NCBI GenBank assembly: GCA_018304505.1
Contig: JAGVWA010000004.1
Location: 1-56,236, forward strand
DNA from: Nanobdellati archaeon
Lineage (GTDB): Archaea > B1Sed10-29 > JAGVWA01
Length of the DNA stretch: 56,236 nt
Reading direction: 5' to 3'
Position 1 is the stretch's first letter; each line of letters opens with the position of its first letter. A model generated the notes under the pieces. That model was not told the origin of the DNA, ran no database searches, and saw only the letters and a program-made list of their open reading frames with translations. A program made the position numbers and the translations under genes. Below, one piece after another: positions 18,303-28,062 of the stretch.

Positions 18303-18545
18303 ATGTGGGGAAGCTTAGACGCATCTTTAAAGCTTGGGGAAATCAAACCAAATAAAGTCAAGGACGCGCTTGATGATGGGATGGCAAGAGCAAGAGCGGC
18401 TATTAGGGGAGAGCTTAATGTACAAGGCAGAAATCAGACAGCGGCGTTTCACATAATGGCCGGCGAAGCCATTACAGAATTGGAACGAACCGCGCAGACG
18501 CTGTTGGACACAATTCAAGCCGCGAAACGCGAGCTCGAGAAATAG
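18303..18545 (+). CDS. Small Met-Trp-initiated protein
   Basis: MWGSLDASLKLGEIKPNKV; SD GGAGGTGATT. Confidence 0.65.
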   Translation: MWGSLDASLKLGEIKPNKVKDALDDGMARARAAIRGELNVQGRNQTAAFHIMAGEAITELERTAQTLLDTIQAAKRELEK

Positions 18546-18596
18546 TTTTATAATGCATGGCAAAGCGCATTATTCTTGCAAATCGGGCACAGAAAC

Positions 18597-18606
18597 CTTT
18601 ATATAC
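18597..18606 (+). promoter_or_regulatory. Putative rRNA operon TATA box
   Basis: CCTTTATATACTC ~300 nt upstream of 16S. Confidence 0.6.
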
Positions 18607-18813
18607 TCTAAAACAGCCAATAGTTATGCCTCTTCGGAGGCACTATTCTTGTACGACAACAAACACAAAAAACGCAACCACTAAGGCCAAATTATTTGTA
18701 TACACCCAACATCAAACACCAACGAGAAATCACTGCACCCAGAAACTTCTTTCGACAACAGATTTCAATGACATATCATGAGGACTTGATCACTTCATAG
18801 TTAAGTCTGATGT

Positions 18814-18842
18814 GAGCTTGCCAGAAAGGAAAAAAACCGCAA
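18814..18842 (+). promoter_or_regulatory. 5' strand of pre-16S processing stem with BHB motif
   Basis: GAGCTTGCCAGA-AAGG-AAA-AAAACCGCAA pairs with 22182-22210 TTGCGGTTTT-CCTT-TAA-TCTGGCAAGTTC: 4-bp central helix, two 3-nt bulges. Confidence 0.85.
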
Positions 18843-19724
18843 GGAGTGGTAGCACTCTTGCGCGATTCCTTTAAAAAAAAGCGACCAAAAAATTCATTCA
18901 GTAATGGATTAACTCCAGTTGATCCTGCTGGAGGACACTGCTTTTGGAGTTCGAATAAATCATGCAAGTCAGAGAGCAATCTCGGCGAACGGCTTAGTAA
19001 CACGTGGTCAACCTGCCCTAAGGCGGGGGATAACCTTGGGAAACTGAGGATAATACCCCATAGGGAACAGACACTGGAACGTTCTGTTCTTGAAAGGCTT
19101 GCCACCTTAGGATGGGACTGCGGCAGATTAGCTAGTTGGTGAGGTAACGGCCCACCAAGGCTTTGATCTGTAGGGGCAATGGAAGTTGTGGCCCCAAGAA
19201 GGGTACTGAGACAAGGACCCTAGCCCTACGGGGTGCAGCAGAGACGAAACCTATGCAATGCGCGAAAGCGTGACATGGGGACTCCAAGTGCTCATGCGAA
19301 AGTATGAGCTTTTGTCAAGCGTAAATAACTTGGCGAATAAGGACCGGGCAATACCCGTGCCAGCCGCCACGGTAATACGGGAGGTTCAAGTGGTGTCCGC
19401 GAATACTGGGCTTAAAGCGTCCGTAGCCGGCCTGGTAAGTCCTTAGTGAAAGCTCATCGCTCAACGGTGAGAAGTGCTATGGATACTGCTGGGCTTGGAG
19501 GCGGGAGAGGTAAGAGGTACGTTAGGGGTAGCGGTTAAATGTGTTGATCCTTAACGGACCACCAGTAGCGAAGGCGTCTTACCAGAACGCGCTCGACGGT
19601 CAGGGACGAAGGCTAGGGGAGCGACCCGGATTAGATACCCGGTTAGTCCTAGCAGTAAATTATGCAGACTATGTGTCGTGCCATCTACATGGTGGTGCGG
19701 TGCCGCAGGGAAACCGTTAAGTCT

Positions 19725-19756
<32 letters not shown>

Positions 19757-19801
19757 ACACCTCGACTAGCGTCTCGGATTATGCTGGTCGAGTGTCAGCA
19801 T

Positions 19802-19832
<31 letters not shown>

Positions 19833-20007
19833 TGGGTGGATAAGTCAAAAAGTGATTATGTCGCTTTTGGCTACACAGGCTGCGGTTTAATTGGATACAA
19901 CGCCGGACATCTTACCAGAGGTGACAGCAGAATGATGGACAGTCCGAAGGGCTTTCCTAACACGCTGAGAGGTGGTGCATGGCCATCGTCAGCTCGTGCT
20001 GTGAAGT

Positions 20008-20040
<33 letters not shown>

Positions 20041-20295
20041 ACCATTAGTTACCAGGATTCTCATTACGAGGGTCGGCACACTAATGGGACTGCCTCAGTT
20101 AATGAGGAGGAAGGAGTGGGCGACTATAGGTCCGTATGCCCCGAATCTTCTGGGCCACACGTGGCATACATTGGTAGGTACAATGGGATGCTACTCCGAA
20201 AGGAGACGCTAATCTCTTAAAGCCTACCCAAGTTTGGATCGTGGGCTGTAACTCGCCCACGTGAAAATGGAATCCATAGTAATCGCGTGTCATTA

Positions 20296-21123
20296 AATCG
20301 AGTAAGTTAGGCACACCACCATTTTGCGGAAGGATTAAATAGATCATCGTTCATAAACATAACGGTGATTATTTGTCTTTTGAAGAACTGCATCGTCTTG
20401 TTGGCTCTAAACCACTACAAATGGTTATAGCGCAGCATCCTGAGGTGATAGCATTATATAGGCTATCTTTAGGAAAAAGCCAGCGAGATTTTGCGCGTTT
20501 TCTGAATATGTCTCAAGCAAAAGTTAGTGAATTAGAAAGAGGCATTGGGAGAGTAAACAAGGAAAAGGCAGAAGAGTGGGCTAAGTTATTAAGCTCAGTC
20601 CGTCTTCTGTCAGTTCTTGAACTTGAAAATAATAGATCCCAGATACATAAACGTGGAAGGTTCTTCGGAGAATATGCTAAAAAGATGGCATTAAAGAGTG
20701 CGGAAAATGCTGCAATAATAAGTGCAACAAAAAAGAAGCCAACGCCACAAGAGCAAAGGCTTAAGTTGCTATTTGAAAATGCAGGCATAGAACACCAGCC
20801 ACAGGGGGTGTTTCCTGCACAAAATCAAAAATTTGTTGTAGATTTTGTTTTTCCGACCATCGATAATCCAAAAGTGATAGTAGAAGCCAAAGAGCTAAAC
20901 ACTTCATATAGAAAGAGGCTTTCTGTTATTGATTTAGCATATCGGGCAATTAAAATGAAACAAGCCAATCCAAAAATCAAGATGATAGCAATCATAGATA
21001 CAAATGGTTTGTTGCGGAGTTCCCGTAAAAGACTATCTCTAGATTATGATTATGTTCTAATAAATCCTTCCGATAATTTGGTGGTACAAACATTAAGAGA
21101 AGTCCTAGCTTCTTGATGTGGAT
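20296..21123 (+). mobile_element. 16S rRNA archaeal BHB-type intron
   Basis: GCGTG-TCAT-TAA-ATCGAG ... CTTGAT-GTGG-ATT-CACGC forms canonical BHB; ligated loop TCATTAT fits archaeal TCATCAT-like loop. Confidence 0.85.
20373..21116 (+). CDS. Intron-encoded HTH plus PD-(D/E)XK-like nuclease
   Basis: N-terminal HTH (LSLGKSQRDFARFLNMSQAKVSELERGIGRVNKEKAEEWAKLL); C-terminal VVDFVFPTIDNPKVIVEAKELN (D...ExK). Confidence 0.75.
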   Translation: MSFEELHRLVGSKPLQMVIAQHPEVIALYRLSLGKSQRDFARFLNMSQAKVSELERGIGRVNKEKAEEWAKLLSSVRLLSVLELENNRSQIHKRGRFFGEYAKKMALKSAENAAIISATKKKPTPQEQRLKLLFENAGIEHQPQGVFPAQNQKFVVDFVFPTIDNPKVIVEAKELNTSYRKRLSVIDLAYRAIKMKQANPKIKMIAIIDTNGLLRSSRKRLSLDYDYVLINPSDNLVVQTLREVLAS

Positions 21124-21248
21124 TCACGCGGTGAATGCGTCCCTGCTCCTTGCACACACCGCCTGTCAAACCACTCAAGCGGGGCTTTGGTGAGGCCGCA
21201 TCTCCTTGGTGCGGTCGAATCTAGGCTTTGTGAGATGGGTTAAGTCAT

Positions 21249-22002
21249 AAATTTGTTGTGACCTTTACCAGTAATGGTAAAGACAAACCTGGCTATATGC
21301 TGGAAACTCCGAGTATCTCAAACTACCAGAGTCTTATCAACTCCTGCCATCAAATCGATAGCAGAAATGGTGAAAATGTTTGGGTGCGGACAATCAGCAG
21401 GGAAGTCGTGATTGACCCCTCAGAGACTACACGCCGGGCTCCTATCAGAGTTGAATTAAATGAGCAAAGCATACCTCAAAGGAGCACTCCATGACGCAAC
21501 TGAGCGAAAATACACTTTCAGACTTTGTCAAAAACAACAAGCATATGTTGAATTCATTGCTAACCTCGTTAGAAAACTTGGATTCAATGCATGGACATAC
21601 AAAGAAGGCAAAACAAGAAACGTGTACATTGTAGAGTTCAGTAAAAAGATCCTTGATAGTTTCGAAATACAAACGAGACAAGACAAAATCGATTATATTC
21701 GAGGATACTTTGATGCGGAAGGGAGTGTACCGAGAAAGAAATTGGGATTTCAATATATATACATCGCGCAAAAAAGCAATCAAGAATTGTTGGAACTGGT
21801 TTCTTATCTAAATGAGTTAGGCATTGCTTGTGGAAAAATCCACGTGCCATCAACCAAAAAACCAGATTACTGGCGCTTTTACGCGTCAGCTAAATCAAGG
21901 AAAAAGTTCATAGAAACAATTGGTTCATGGCATCCCGAAAAAAGTCAACTGCTGGGGAAGATGATATAGTCCGCGCGCTATGGCGACATAGTGTACTAAG
22001 CG
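21249..22002 (+). mobile_element. 16S rRNA group I intron
   Basis: 5' exon GUCAU pairs with internal guide GUGAC (U-G at splice site); conserved core AAACCTGGCTAT...CTCAGAGACTACACGC...GATATAGTCCG; terminal G. Confidence 0.8.
21460..21969 (+). CDS. LAGLIDADG homing endonuclease in 16S group I intron
   Basis: YLKGALHDATE and YIRGYFDAEGSV motifs. Confidence 0.85.
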   Translation: MSKAYLKGALHDATERKYTFRLCQKQQAYVEFIANLVRKLGFNAWTYKEGKTRNVYIVEFSKKILDSFEIQTRQDKIDYIRGYFDAEGSVPRKKLGFQYIYIAQKSNQELLELVSYLNELGIACGKIHVPSTKKPDYWRFYASAKSRKKFIETIGSWHPEKSQLLGKMI

Positions 22003-22181
22003 AACAAGGTAGCCGTAGGGGAACCTGCGGCTAGATCACCTCCTTCCATAAGCCCACCCCAAAACTTTTAGGGGTGGGCAAACTGGGCAAAACACCAGAG
22101 CCCCTCCGGGGGCTCAACGGTGTTTTTGGAAAACACTTGAAAAATGTGCAAAGAATCGCAACACAGGAGCGCTATCGCGAA

Positions 22182-22210
22182 TTGCGGTTTTCCTTTAATC
22201 TGGCAAGTTC
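22182..22210 (+). promoter_or_regulatory. 3' strand of pre-16S processing stem
   Basis: Complement of 18814-18842 with BHB. Confidence 0.85.
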
Positions 22211-22229
22211 ATTAAAAACACGATGCCTC

Positions 22230-22301
22230 GGGCTCGTAGATCAGTGGAAGATCGCCTGCTTTGCAAGCAGGAGGCCGGGGGTTCAAATCCCTCCGAGTCC
22301 A
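22230..22301 (+). tRNA. tRNA-Ala(UGC)
   Basis: GGGCTCG...TTTGCAA loop...GTTCAAATC...CGAGTCC-A; G3-U70 wobble; between 16S and 23S. Confidence 0.95.
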
Positions 22302-22369
22302 TTCAGGGGCTTGGAAGCATGAGAACCTCCGCTTGGTTTTTACTGATTTCGGGCCCCTGGAACACAGCA

Positions 22370-22615
22370 AGAAACAGACGAGACAAAGTAATAAAAAACA
22401 AACAAGGGAAAACAAAACAACGGAAAACAAAAAAATCAAAACAAACAAAAATCACGATCACAACAATGCATAACAAAACCACAGCAAAACACAGCAATAA
22501 AGGACCACAACAACACAACAGCAAAGAACCACAATAAAGCACCACAACAAGGCACCACAGCAAAGAACCACAACAAGGCACAACAAAAAAATCACAGCAT
22601 GAAAATACCAAAGTA
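22370..22615 (+). repeat. A/C-rich, U-poor low-complexity 16S-23S spacer
   Basis: Runs such as ACCACAACAAGGCACCACAGCAAAGAACCACAACAAGGCACAAC. Confidence 0.8.
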
Positions 22616-22697
22616 AGCAATTGGTATTGGATCGCAAAGAGTAATGCTCAACCATTACGATGAAGTTGCGCTGCAGCAAACAATGATTACTGAAGGG

Positions 22698-25600
22698 TCT
22701 AAATAAGCTATTTGGTGGATGACTCGGCTTGAAGTCTGACGACGGGCGTAGCAAGTTGCGATAAGCTTGGGGGAGATGCAGGCAATCCTTGATCCCAAGA
22801 TTCCCCAATCATTCCGAGAGGAAGAATCACGCGGTGAATTGAAACATCTCAGTAACCGCAGGAAAAGAAAGCAAGAGCGATTCCGTTAGTAGTGGCGAAC
22901 CAAAGCGGAACAGGGCAAACCGAATCCACCGTGGTGACGTGGTGGAAATGTGGTGTTCGGACCGTCTTCAACTTTCAAAGAGATCTCAAAGTCCCCTGGA
23001 ACGGGGCGGCGTAGAAGGTGATACCCCTGTAGAGAGGTCTGCGAAAGTCGTTATGGCGAGTTCCAGAGTAGCGTTACGTGAAAGTAGCGTGAACCCGGGG
23101 GTACCAACCCCTAACTCTAAATATGGCTCAAGACCGATAGAGGACTAGTACCGTGAGGGAATGTTGAAAAGTATCCTGAGAAGGAGCTGAAAAGATCTGA
23201 ACCCAAATAGCGATATGCGTTACTGCCTGGAAGCTAAAACCCCCGAACATTAGGAGGGGGTGTTATGCAGGGTGGTAACTTCAGTCATGAAGCACTGGGC
23301 AGGGAGTTTATTTATGTGGCGAGGCTAACCTGAAAAAGGGTAACCGAAGGGAAACCGAAAACCCGCAGCATGCGAGGGGTGGTGTCTTAAACTGGCACTA
23401 TAGTCACATGGGTAAGACCTGAAGCCTGGCGATCTACACGTGAGCAGGATGAAACCGGCGCTCAAGCCGGTGGAGGTCCGCAACTAGTGCACAATTCAAC
23501 TGGCTTAGGTGACTTGCGTGTAGGGGTGAAATTCCAATCGAGCCAGGCGATAGCAGGTTCCTATCGATACACGCCGTAGTGTGGCCTCGGTCGAGACAGA
23601 TGGCATGGTAGAGCACTAATTTGGAAGTTATGGAGAGAAATCTTCGGCTTCCTTGTTAAACTCCAAACGTGTCATCGTCGTAGAAGCCGGGAGTCGGGGC
23701 GTCGGGGTAAGCTTGACGTCCGGAAGGGGAACAACCCAGCCCATGGTTAAGGTCCCTAATAGGCAGCTAAGTGTAAATACAAACGATGTCACAACCCTAA
23801 AACAGCTGGGAGGTAGGCTCAGAAGCAGCCATCCTTTAAAGAGTGCGTCATAGCTCACCAGTCTAGGGGGGTGGCGCGGAAAATTGACGGGGCTAAAGTT
23901 GCCAACCGATACCATGGATACCAACAGTAGTTGGTAGCGTAGATAGGCGATGTGCGAGAGCAGAAGCTAGGCCGTAAGGTCTTGTGGATCTCGTTCATTT
24001 GAAAATCCTGCTGAAAGTAACAGCCACAGAACAGTGAGAACCTGTTCCGCCGAAAGGGCCAGGGTTTCTCAGCCATGCTTGTCAGCTGAGAGTAAGTCGA
24101 TCCTAAGTGCATTCCTAACCGACGTGCACAAAAGGGAATCAGGTTAATATTCCTGAACCTAACGGATACGCGCGGCGACGCATGTCCATCGCGTGACGCT
24201 TTGGGGTAGGTGAAGCACAACCGTCGTTGTGTCTAAAAGGAATAAGGTTGTGGAGTATCGTAATGATGAGAAACAACCTAAATCCTTGAATGGCCCACAT
24301 TTGTGGGTTTTGCCAAGCCCTGGAGTCCATGAAAAGCGTGATGGAAAGGATTCCGTTAGATCGTACCAAGAACTGACACAGGTGCCCCTAGCTGAAAAAG
24401 CTTAGGCGTGGCGGGCCAGCCGTCTTAAGGGAACTCGGCAAATTAGTCTTGTACCTTCGGAAGAAGAGATGCCTACCCTCCTTCGGGAATGGTAGGTCGC
24501 AGTGACAAGGGGGGAGCGACTGTTTACCAAAAACACAAGTCCTCGCTAGCCCGTGAGGGTTTGTACGGGGGCTGACATCTGCTCACTGCCAGTACGTGAA
24601 TACCTGGTACAACGGGAGTAAGCGCTGGTGAAGAGCGGGCCTAACTCTGAGGCTCAACACAAAAAGGAGTTAGGAAACAGCAACCACAACAAGCAACAAC
24701 AACCACAAAAAAAATTTGGTTAAGCAGTTAGTATACATGTATTACGCAGCCTGAAAAGGGCCTCGTAAAACCTGGCTATGTGCGGGAAACTCCGAAGTAT
24801 CCGACACTACCCGAGTCTTATCAACTCCTGCTATCAAATCGATAGCAGAAAAGGGTAAAAACGTGATCGGTGCGGACAATCCGCAGGGAAGTCGTGATTG
24901 ACCCCTCAGAGACTACACGCCAAGGGCTCTCGATTTATCGAGAGGCATGATATAGTCCGATCCTAATAGCGATATTAGGCACACCAATAATACAAAGGAA
25001 AACACAGATGCTTAAGGTAGCGTAATACCTCGTCGCTTGATTGGCGACTTGCATGAATGGTGTAACGTCTCCGCCACTGTCCCTAAGACGGACCCGGTGA
25101 AATTGTTTGCTGGTGAAGATACCAGTAATTCCTAGTGGGGCGCAAAGACCCCGTGGAGCTTTACCGCAGCCTGTTGTTATGGCTTGTTTTTGCATACATA
25201 GAGTAGTTGGGAGACTTCGAAGCAGAGTCTTCGGGTTTTGTGGAGTCGACGATGTAACACCAACTATACAAAAACAAGTTGTTTACTTCGAGAGAGGGAC
25301 AGCAGTAGGTGGGCGGTTTGACTGGGGCGGTACGCCCTTGAAACGATATCAAGGGTGCCCAATGGTCACCTCATCCGTGTTAGAAACACGGAGTAGAGAG
25401 TCAAGGACAAATGGTGGCCTGACAGTGTTCCGTACAGAGAGGAACGCTGACACGAAAGTGCGGCCTAGTGATCACCAATACTCTTTTGGTGGGAGTTTGG
25501 TCTGTCAGAAAAGTTACCCCGGGCGTAACGGGATCGTCGCGGGCGAGAGTCCATATCGACCCCGCGGTTTGTCACCTCGCTTTTGGCACGTGTCATCCTG

Positions 25601-25985
25601 GCAGTGCATAAGCTGCCAAGGGTAGGGTTGTTCATCCATTAAAGACGCACGCGAGCTGAGTTCAGTCCGTCGCGAGACAGGACGGCGGCACCTACTAGGA
25701 ATGTTGATTATCTGAGGGGAAGGCACTTCAAGTACGAGAGGAACGTGGTGTCGGCGCCTCTGGTGTACCGGTTGTCCGACAGGGCAGCGCCGGGCAGCTA
25801 CGCGCCAGCTTATAAGAGCTGAAAGCATCTAAGCTCGAAGGAGCCCCTAAAAAGAGATAGTCACTCTCAAGTACTTGTATTTGAGACGACGGCTCCCATA
25901 GAAGATGGGTTTGATAGGCACGACGTGTAAGTGTTTAGGCTTCGGCCGAGGCATTCAGCGTGCGTGTACTAAACGCCGGAGGGAC
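22698..25985 (+). rRNA. 23S rRNA interrupted by one intron (ends approximate)
   Basis: GGTGGATGACTCGGCTTGAAGTCTGACGA; CTTAAGGTAGCG; AGTACGAGAGGAAC sarcin-ricin loop; 28-nt flanking inverted repeats. Confidence 0.93.
24655..25010 (+). mobile_element. 23S rRNA group I intron, ORF-less
   Basis: Exon GAGGCU pairs with internal guide GGCCUC; core AAACCTGGCTATGTGC...CTCAGAGACTACACGCC...GATATAGTCCG nearly matches the 16S group I intron; exons join as CTAACTCTGAGGCT|CTTAAGGTAGCG. Confidence 0.85.
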
Positions 25986-26043
25986 TCTTCATTACAAACT
26001 CATTGTTTGTCGCAGCGCAACTTCATCTATCAACCACGCAACA

Positions 26044-26114
26044 GTTTCGGCTGTTGTATTTAGTTATGCGTAAGCCCCTTCTTTGGAAGGGGCTGAGCAG
26101 ACTTTTTTTATTTT
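26044..26114 (+). terminator. Hairpin plus T-run downstream of rRNA operon
   Basis: AAGCCCCTTCTTTGGAAGGGGCT followed by ACTTTTTTTATTTTTTG. Confidence 0.45.
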
Positions 26115-26258
26115 TTGATTAAGCATAAAAATTAGTTACGCCAAGGCAATTTTTGGAACTTACATAAATCCACGGGTACAAGGGGCTTGTTATGTCTGTT
26201 TTGTTGGAATTATTGCTCTGCTCCCAAGTTAGCCAAATCGTTTAGGTTTTTTGCCGAT

Positions 26259-26759
26259 TTATCCTATCTTCCGTAGTTTTTCAAAGTAGGTTTCTGTTTC
26301 TTTTTTGAACGCCGTATCTAAGAACTGTTTTGGGCTCAGTAGCTCGATTTGTTTCTTAAATTTATTGAAGTCGCGCACGTTCCTTGTCACAATTAAGTCG
26401 CATGATTTTTTGGCGCACGTCAACTGGTAGGCATCTTCATAATGTGTACTCTTGTTTTCCAGGCAGCTCATGAATTCATTGATGCTAAGGCTTATGGGGT
26501 TCCAACTGCCACTGAAAATGTGCCTCAGGGCATTTCGAGTTTTGTCATCTGAGTCACTTATTCCTGCACGTTCGAGTTTAAAATTCAGATAATTGCCCAC
26601 GGAAAAAGGCGTCGCGTCGCTTATGTAAGCATTGAATTTTTTGTCATTTACAAGTAAAACAATTGCAGCTGAGTGCTTGTAGTGGTCAAAACTCTCTGCA
26701 AAGTACACAAGCCGGATGTAATCCATCAGGACGTTTTTGTCAATAAAAGCGCTCTTCAA
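26259..26759 (-). CDS. PIN-domain (VapC-like) toxin
   Basis: FIDKNVLMDYI, HYEDAYQLTCAKKSCDLIVTRNVRDF. Confidence 0.7.
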   Translation of the reverse strand: MKSAFIDKNVLMDYIRLVYFAESFDHYKHSAAIVLLVNDKKFNAYISDATPFSVGNYLNFKLERAGISDSDDKTRNALRHIFSGSWNPISLSINEFMSCLENKSTHYEDAYQLTCAKKSCDLIVTRNVRDFNKFKKQIELLSPKQFLDTAFKKETETYFEKLRKIG

Positions 26760-26983
26760 ATCAAACCCTTTTTTTCAAGGTATTGAATTTGTTTTTTAGC
26801 AGCACTGTCCTCTTTTTCGACAAACCAGGCTTGAAACCCGCGTCGCTCGTTTTCTTGTTCAGTCATTAATTCGCGTATGGCTTCTCTTATCACTTCACCT
26901 TTGCTTTTGTACAAGCCGGTTCCAACCTGCGAATCTATCCAATGTTCCATGTGCTCTGTTACGTCTGCACTTACCGTGACCAT
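26756..26983 (-). CDS. CopG/ParD-like antitoxin
   Basis: MVTVSADVTEHMEHWIDSQVGTGLYKSKGEVIREAIRELM; 4-nt overlap with PIN gene. Confidence 0.7.
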   Translation of the reverse strand: MVTVSADVTEHMEHWIDSQVGTGLYKSKGEVIREAIRELMTEQENERRGFQAWFVEKEDSAAKKQIQYLEKKGLI

Positions 26984-27218
26984 GAATCCACCTTCTGACT
27001 TTTATATTGTATTCTATAGCCGGCTAAATATTTAAGGGTTTCTATTTCTCTGGCATCACATTTATGGTTTCCTAAGTTATTTTAGGTTTTCCTAAATATT
27101 CGGGTTTCGGTGTCGCAGCGCAACTTCATCTATCAACCACTTTTTTTCTTTTTCTAACTATGCGTTCAGCGAGAGCTTTATATAGCAGGTTGGGCAATAA
27201 TTGTGCAGGTGATTAATA

Positions 27219-27599
27219 ATGTGGCGCACGCGAGTTTATGAAATAAACGAGATTCCAGACGACACAAAGCGGTGGATGGCGGAAAGGCAGCGAATCAATG
27301 ATGGGCGTGGCAATGTTTATGCGGATACCACGCGTATAATTAGGGAGTGGGTGCCATGTGGTGAGATTGAGGTGTACACTGACGATAAAGAAGGAAATGA
27401 CTTTACGATTGTGCGCCAGAACACACTGGAGAGGGCAATTGATTGCCGCAGCGATGCTGAACGGTTGAACTTCCTAGGGCTAAAAGACGAGGCAGCAAAG
27501 CGCTTAAGAGATGCGGGGGCGTGCGATAGAATTCTTGAATTATCTGGTGGAACCCCTGAAAGGCGCGAGTCCCACCTCGACCCGAGAATTTTTATGTGA
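27219..27599 (+). CDS. Small Met-Trp-initiated protein
   Basis: MWRTRVYEINEIPDDT...EIEVYTDDKEGNDFTIVRQNTLERA...ACDRILELSGGTPERR; paralog of 30604-31005. Confidence 0.75.
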   Translation: MWRTRVYEINEIPDDTKRWMAERQRINDGRGNVYADTTRIIREWVPCGEIEVYTDDKEGNDFTIVRQNTLERAIDCRSDAERLNFLGLKDEAAKRLRDAGACDRILELSGGTPERRESHLDPRIFM

Positions 27600-27639
27600 G
27601 CGTAGTGTACTGTGCAGTTGGTGTAGTGTAATCCAGTTT

Positions 27640-28062
27640 TTATAAGTGCATGCTTTGCGCTTTGAAAAACAGTTCTTCTGCAAAGTCCATATAACTTTCT
27701 AGTTCTTTTGTCTCGAATGTCTTGCCGTACATGTATCCTGCGGAGTGTAGTTCGTTTTCGATTTCTAGGTATTTGTCAAAGAGTTTCTTGTCAATTGTTT
27801 TCTTGTTAAGCAGGTGGTCCCTGATGAGGAACTGCAAGGCAAGGCGGCCTTTATATGGCCGTTCCTTTCCCGGGTATCTGATTTCTTTTACACCCTGCAT
27901 ATAGAGCATTGATTCAAAAGTAGTTTCTGTAGCTCTGAAGATTTCTTCTGCAGCTGGATAGAGCCTGTCTTCGTTAAGGTTTGCTCTAGCGGATTCCAGG
28001 TATTGCTCTGCTTTTCGTAAGCCCCAGTTAGCCAAATCGTTTTGGTTTTTTGCCATGTAACA
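27640..28062 (-). CDS. HEPN-domain protein
   Basis: AKNQNDLANWGLRKAEQYLESARANLNEDRLYPAAEEIFRATE; overlaps nucleotidyltransferase gene. Confidence 0.7.
   Translation of the reverse strand, partial: CYMAKNQNDLANWGLRKAEQYLESARANLNEDRLYPAAEEIFRATETTFESMLYMQGVKEIRYPGKERPYKGRLALQFLIRDHLLNKKTIDKKLFDKYLEIENELHSAGYMYGKTFETKELESYMDFAEELFFKAQSMHL

Noticed and set aside
18557-18781. 74-aa ORF upstream of 16S
   Set aside because: Lies across the rRNA promoter and leader; A/C-rich spacer translation.
21241-22003. Alternative 16S group I junction GTTAAGT|...|CGAACAAGG
   Set aside because: It would delete one base of the conserved GTCGTAACAAGG region, whereas the GTCAT|AACAAGG junction keeps length and gives a U-G guide pair.
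22380-22620. CRISPR-like array in the A/C-rich spacer
   Set aside because: No regular repeat-spacer periodicity; only low-complexity CAACA-type sequence.
24641-24660. Alternative 23S 5' splice site after CCTAACTCT using the GGAGTTAGG complement
   Set aside because: It would destroy helix 69 and lacks a matching 3' exon; the GAGGCU/GGCCUC guide next to the core preserves exon length.
22939-25828. ORFs inside 23S
   Set aside because: Conserved rRNA sequence explains them.
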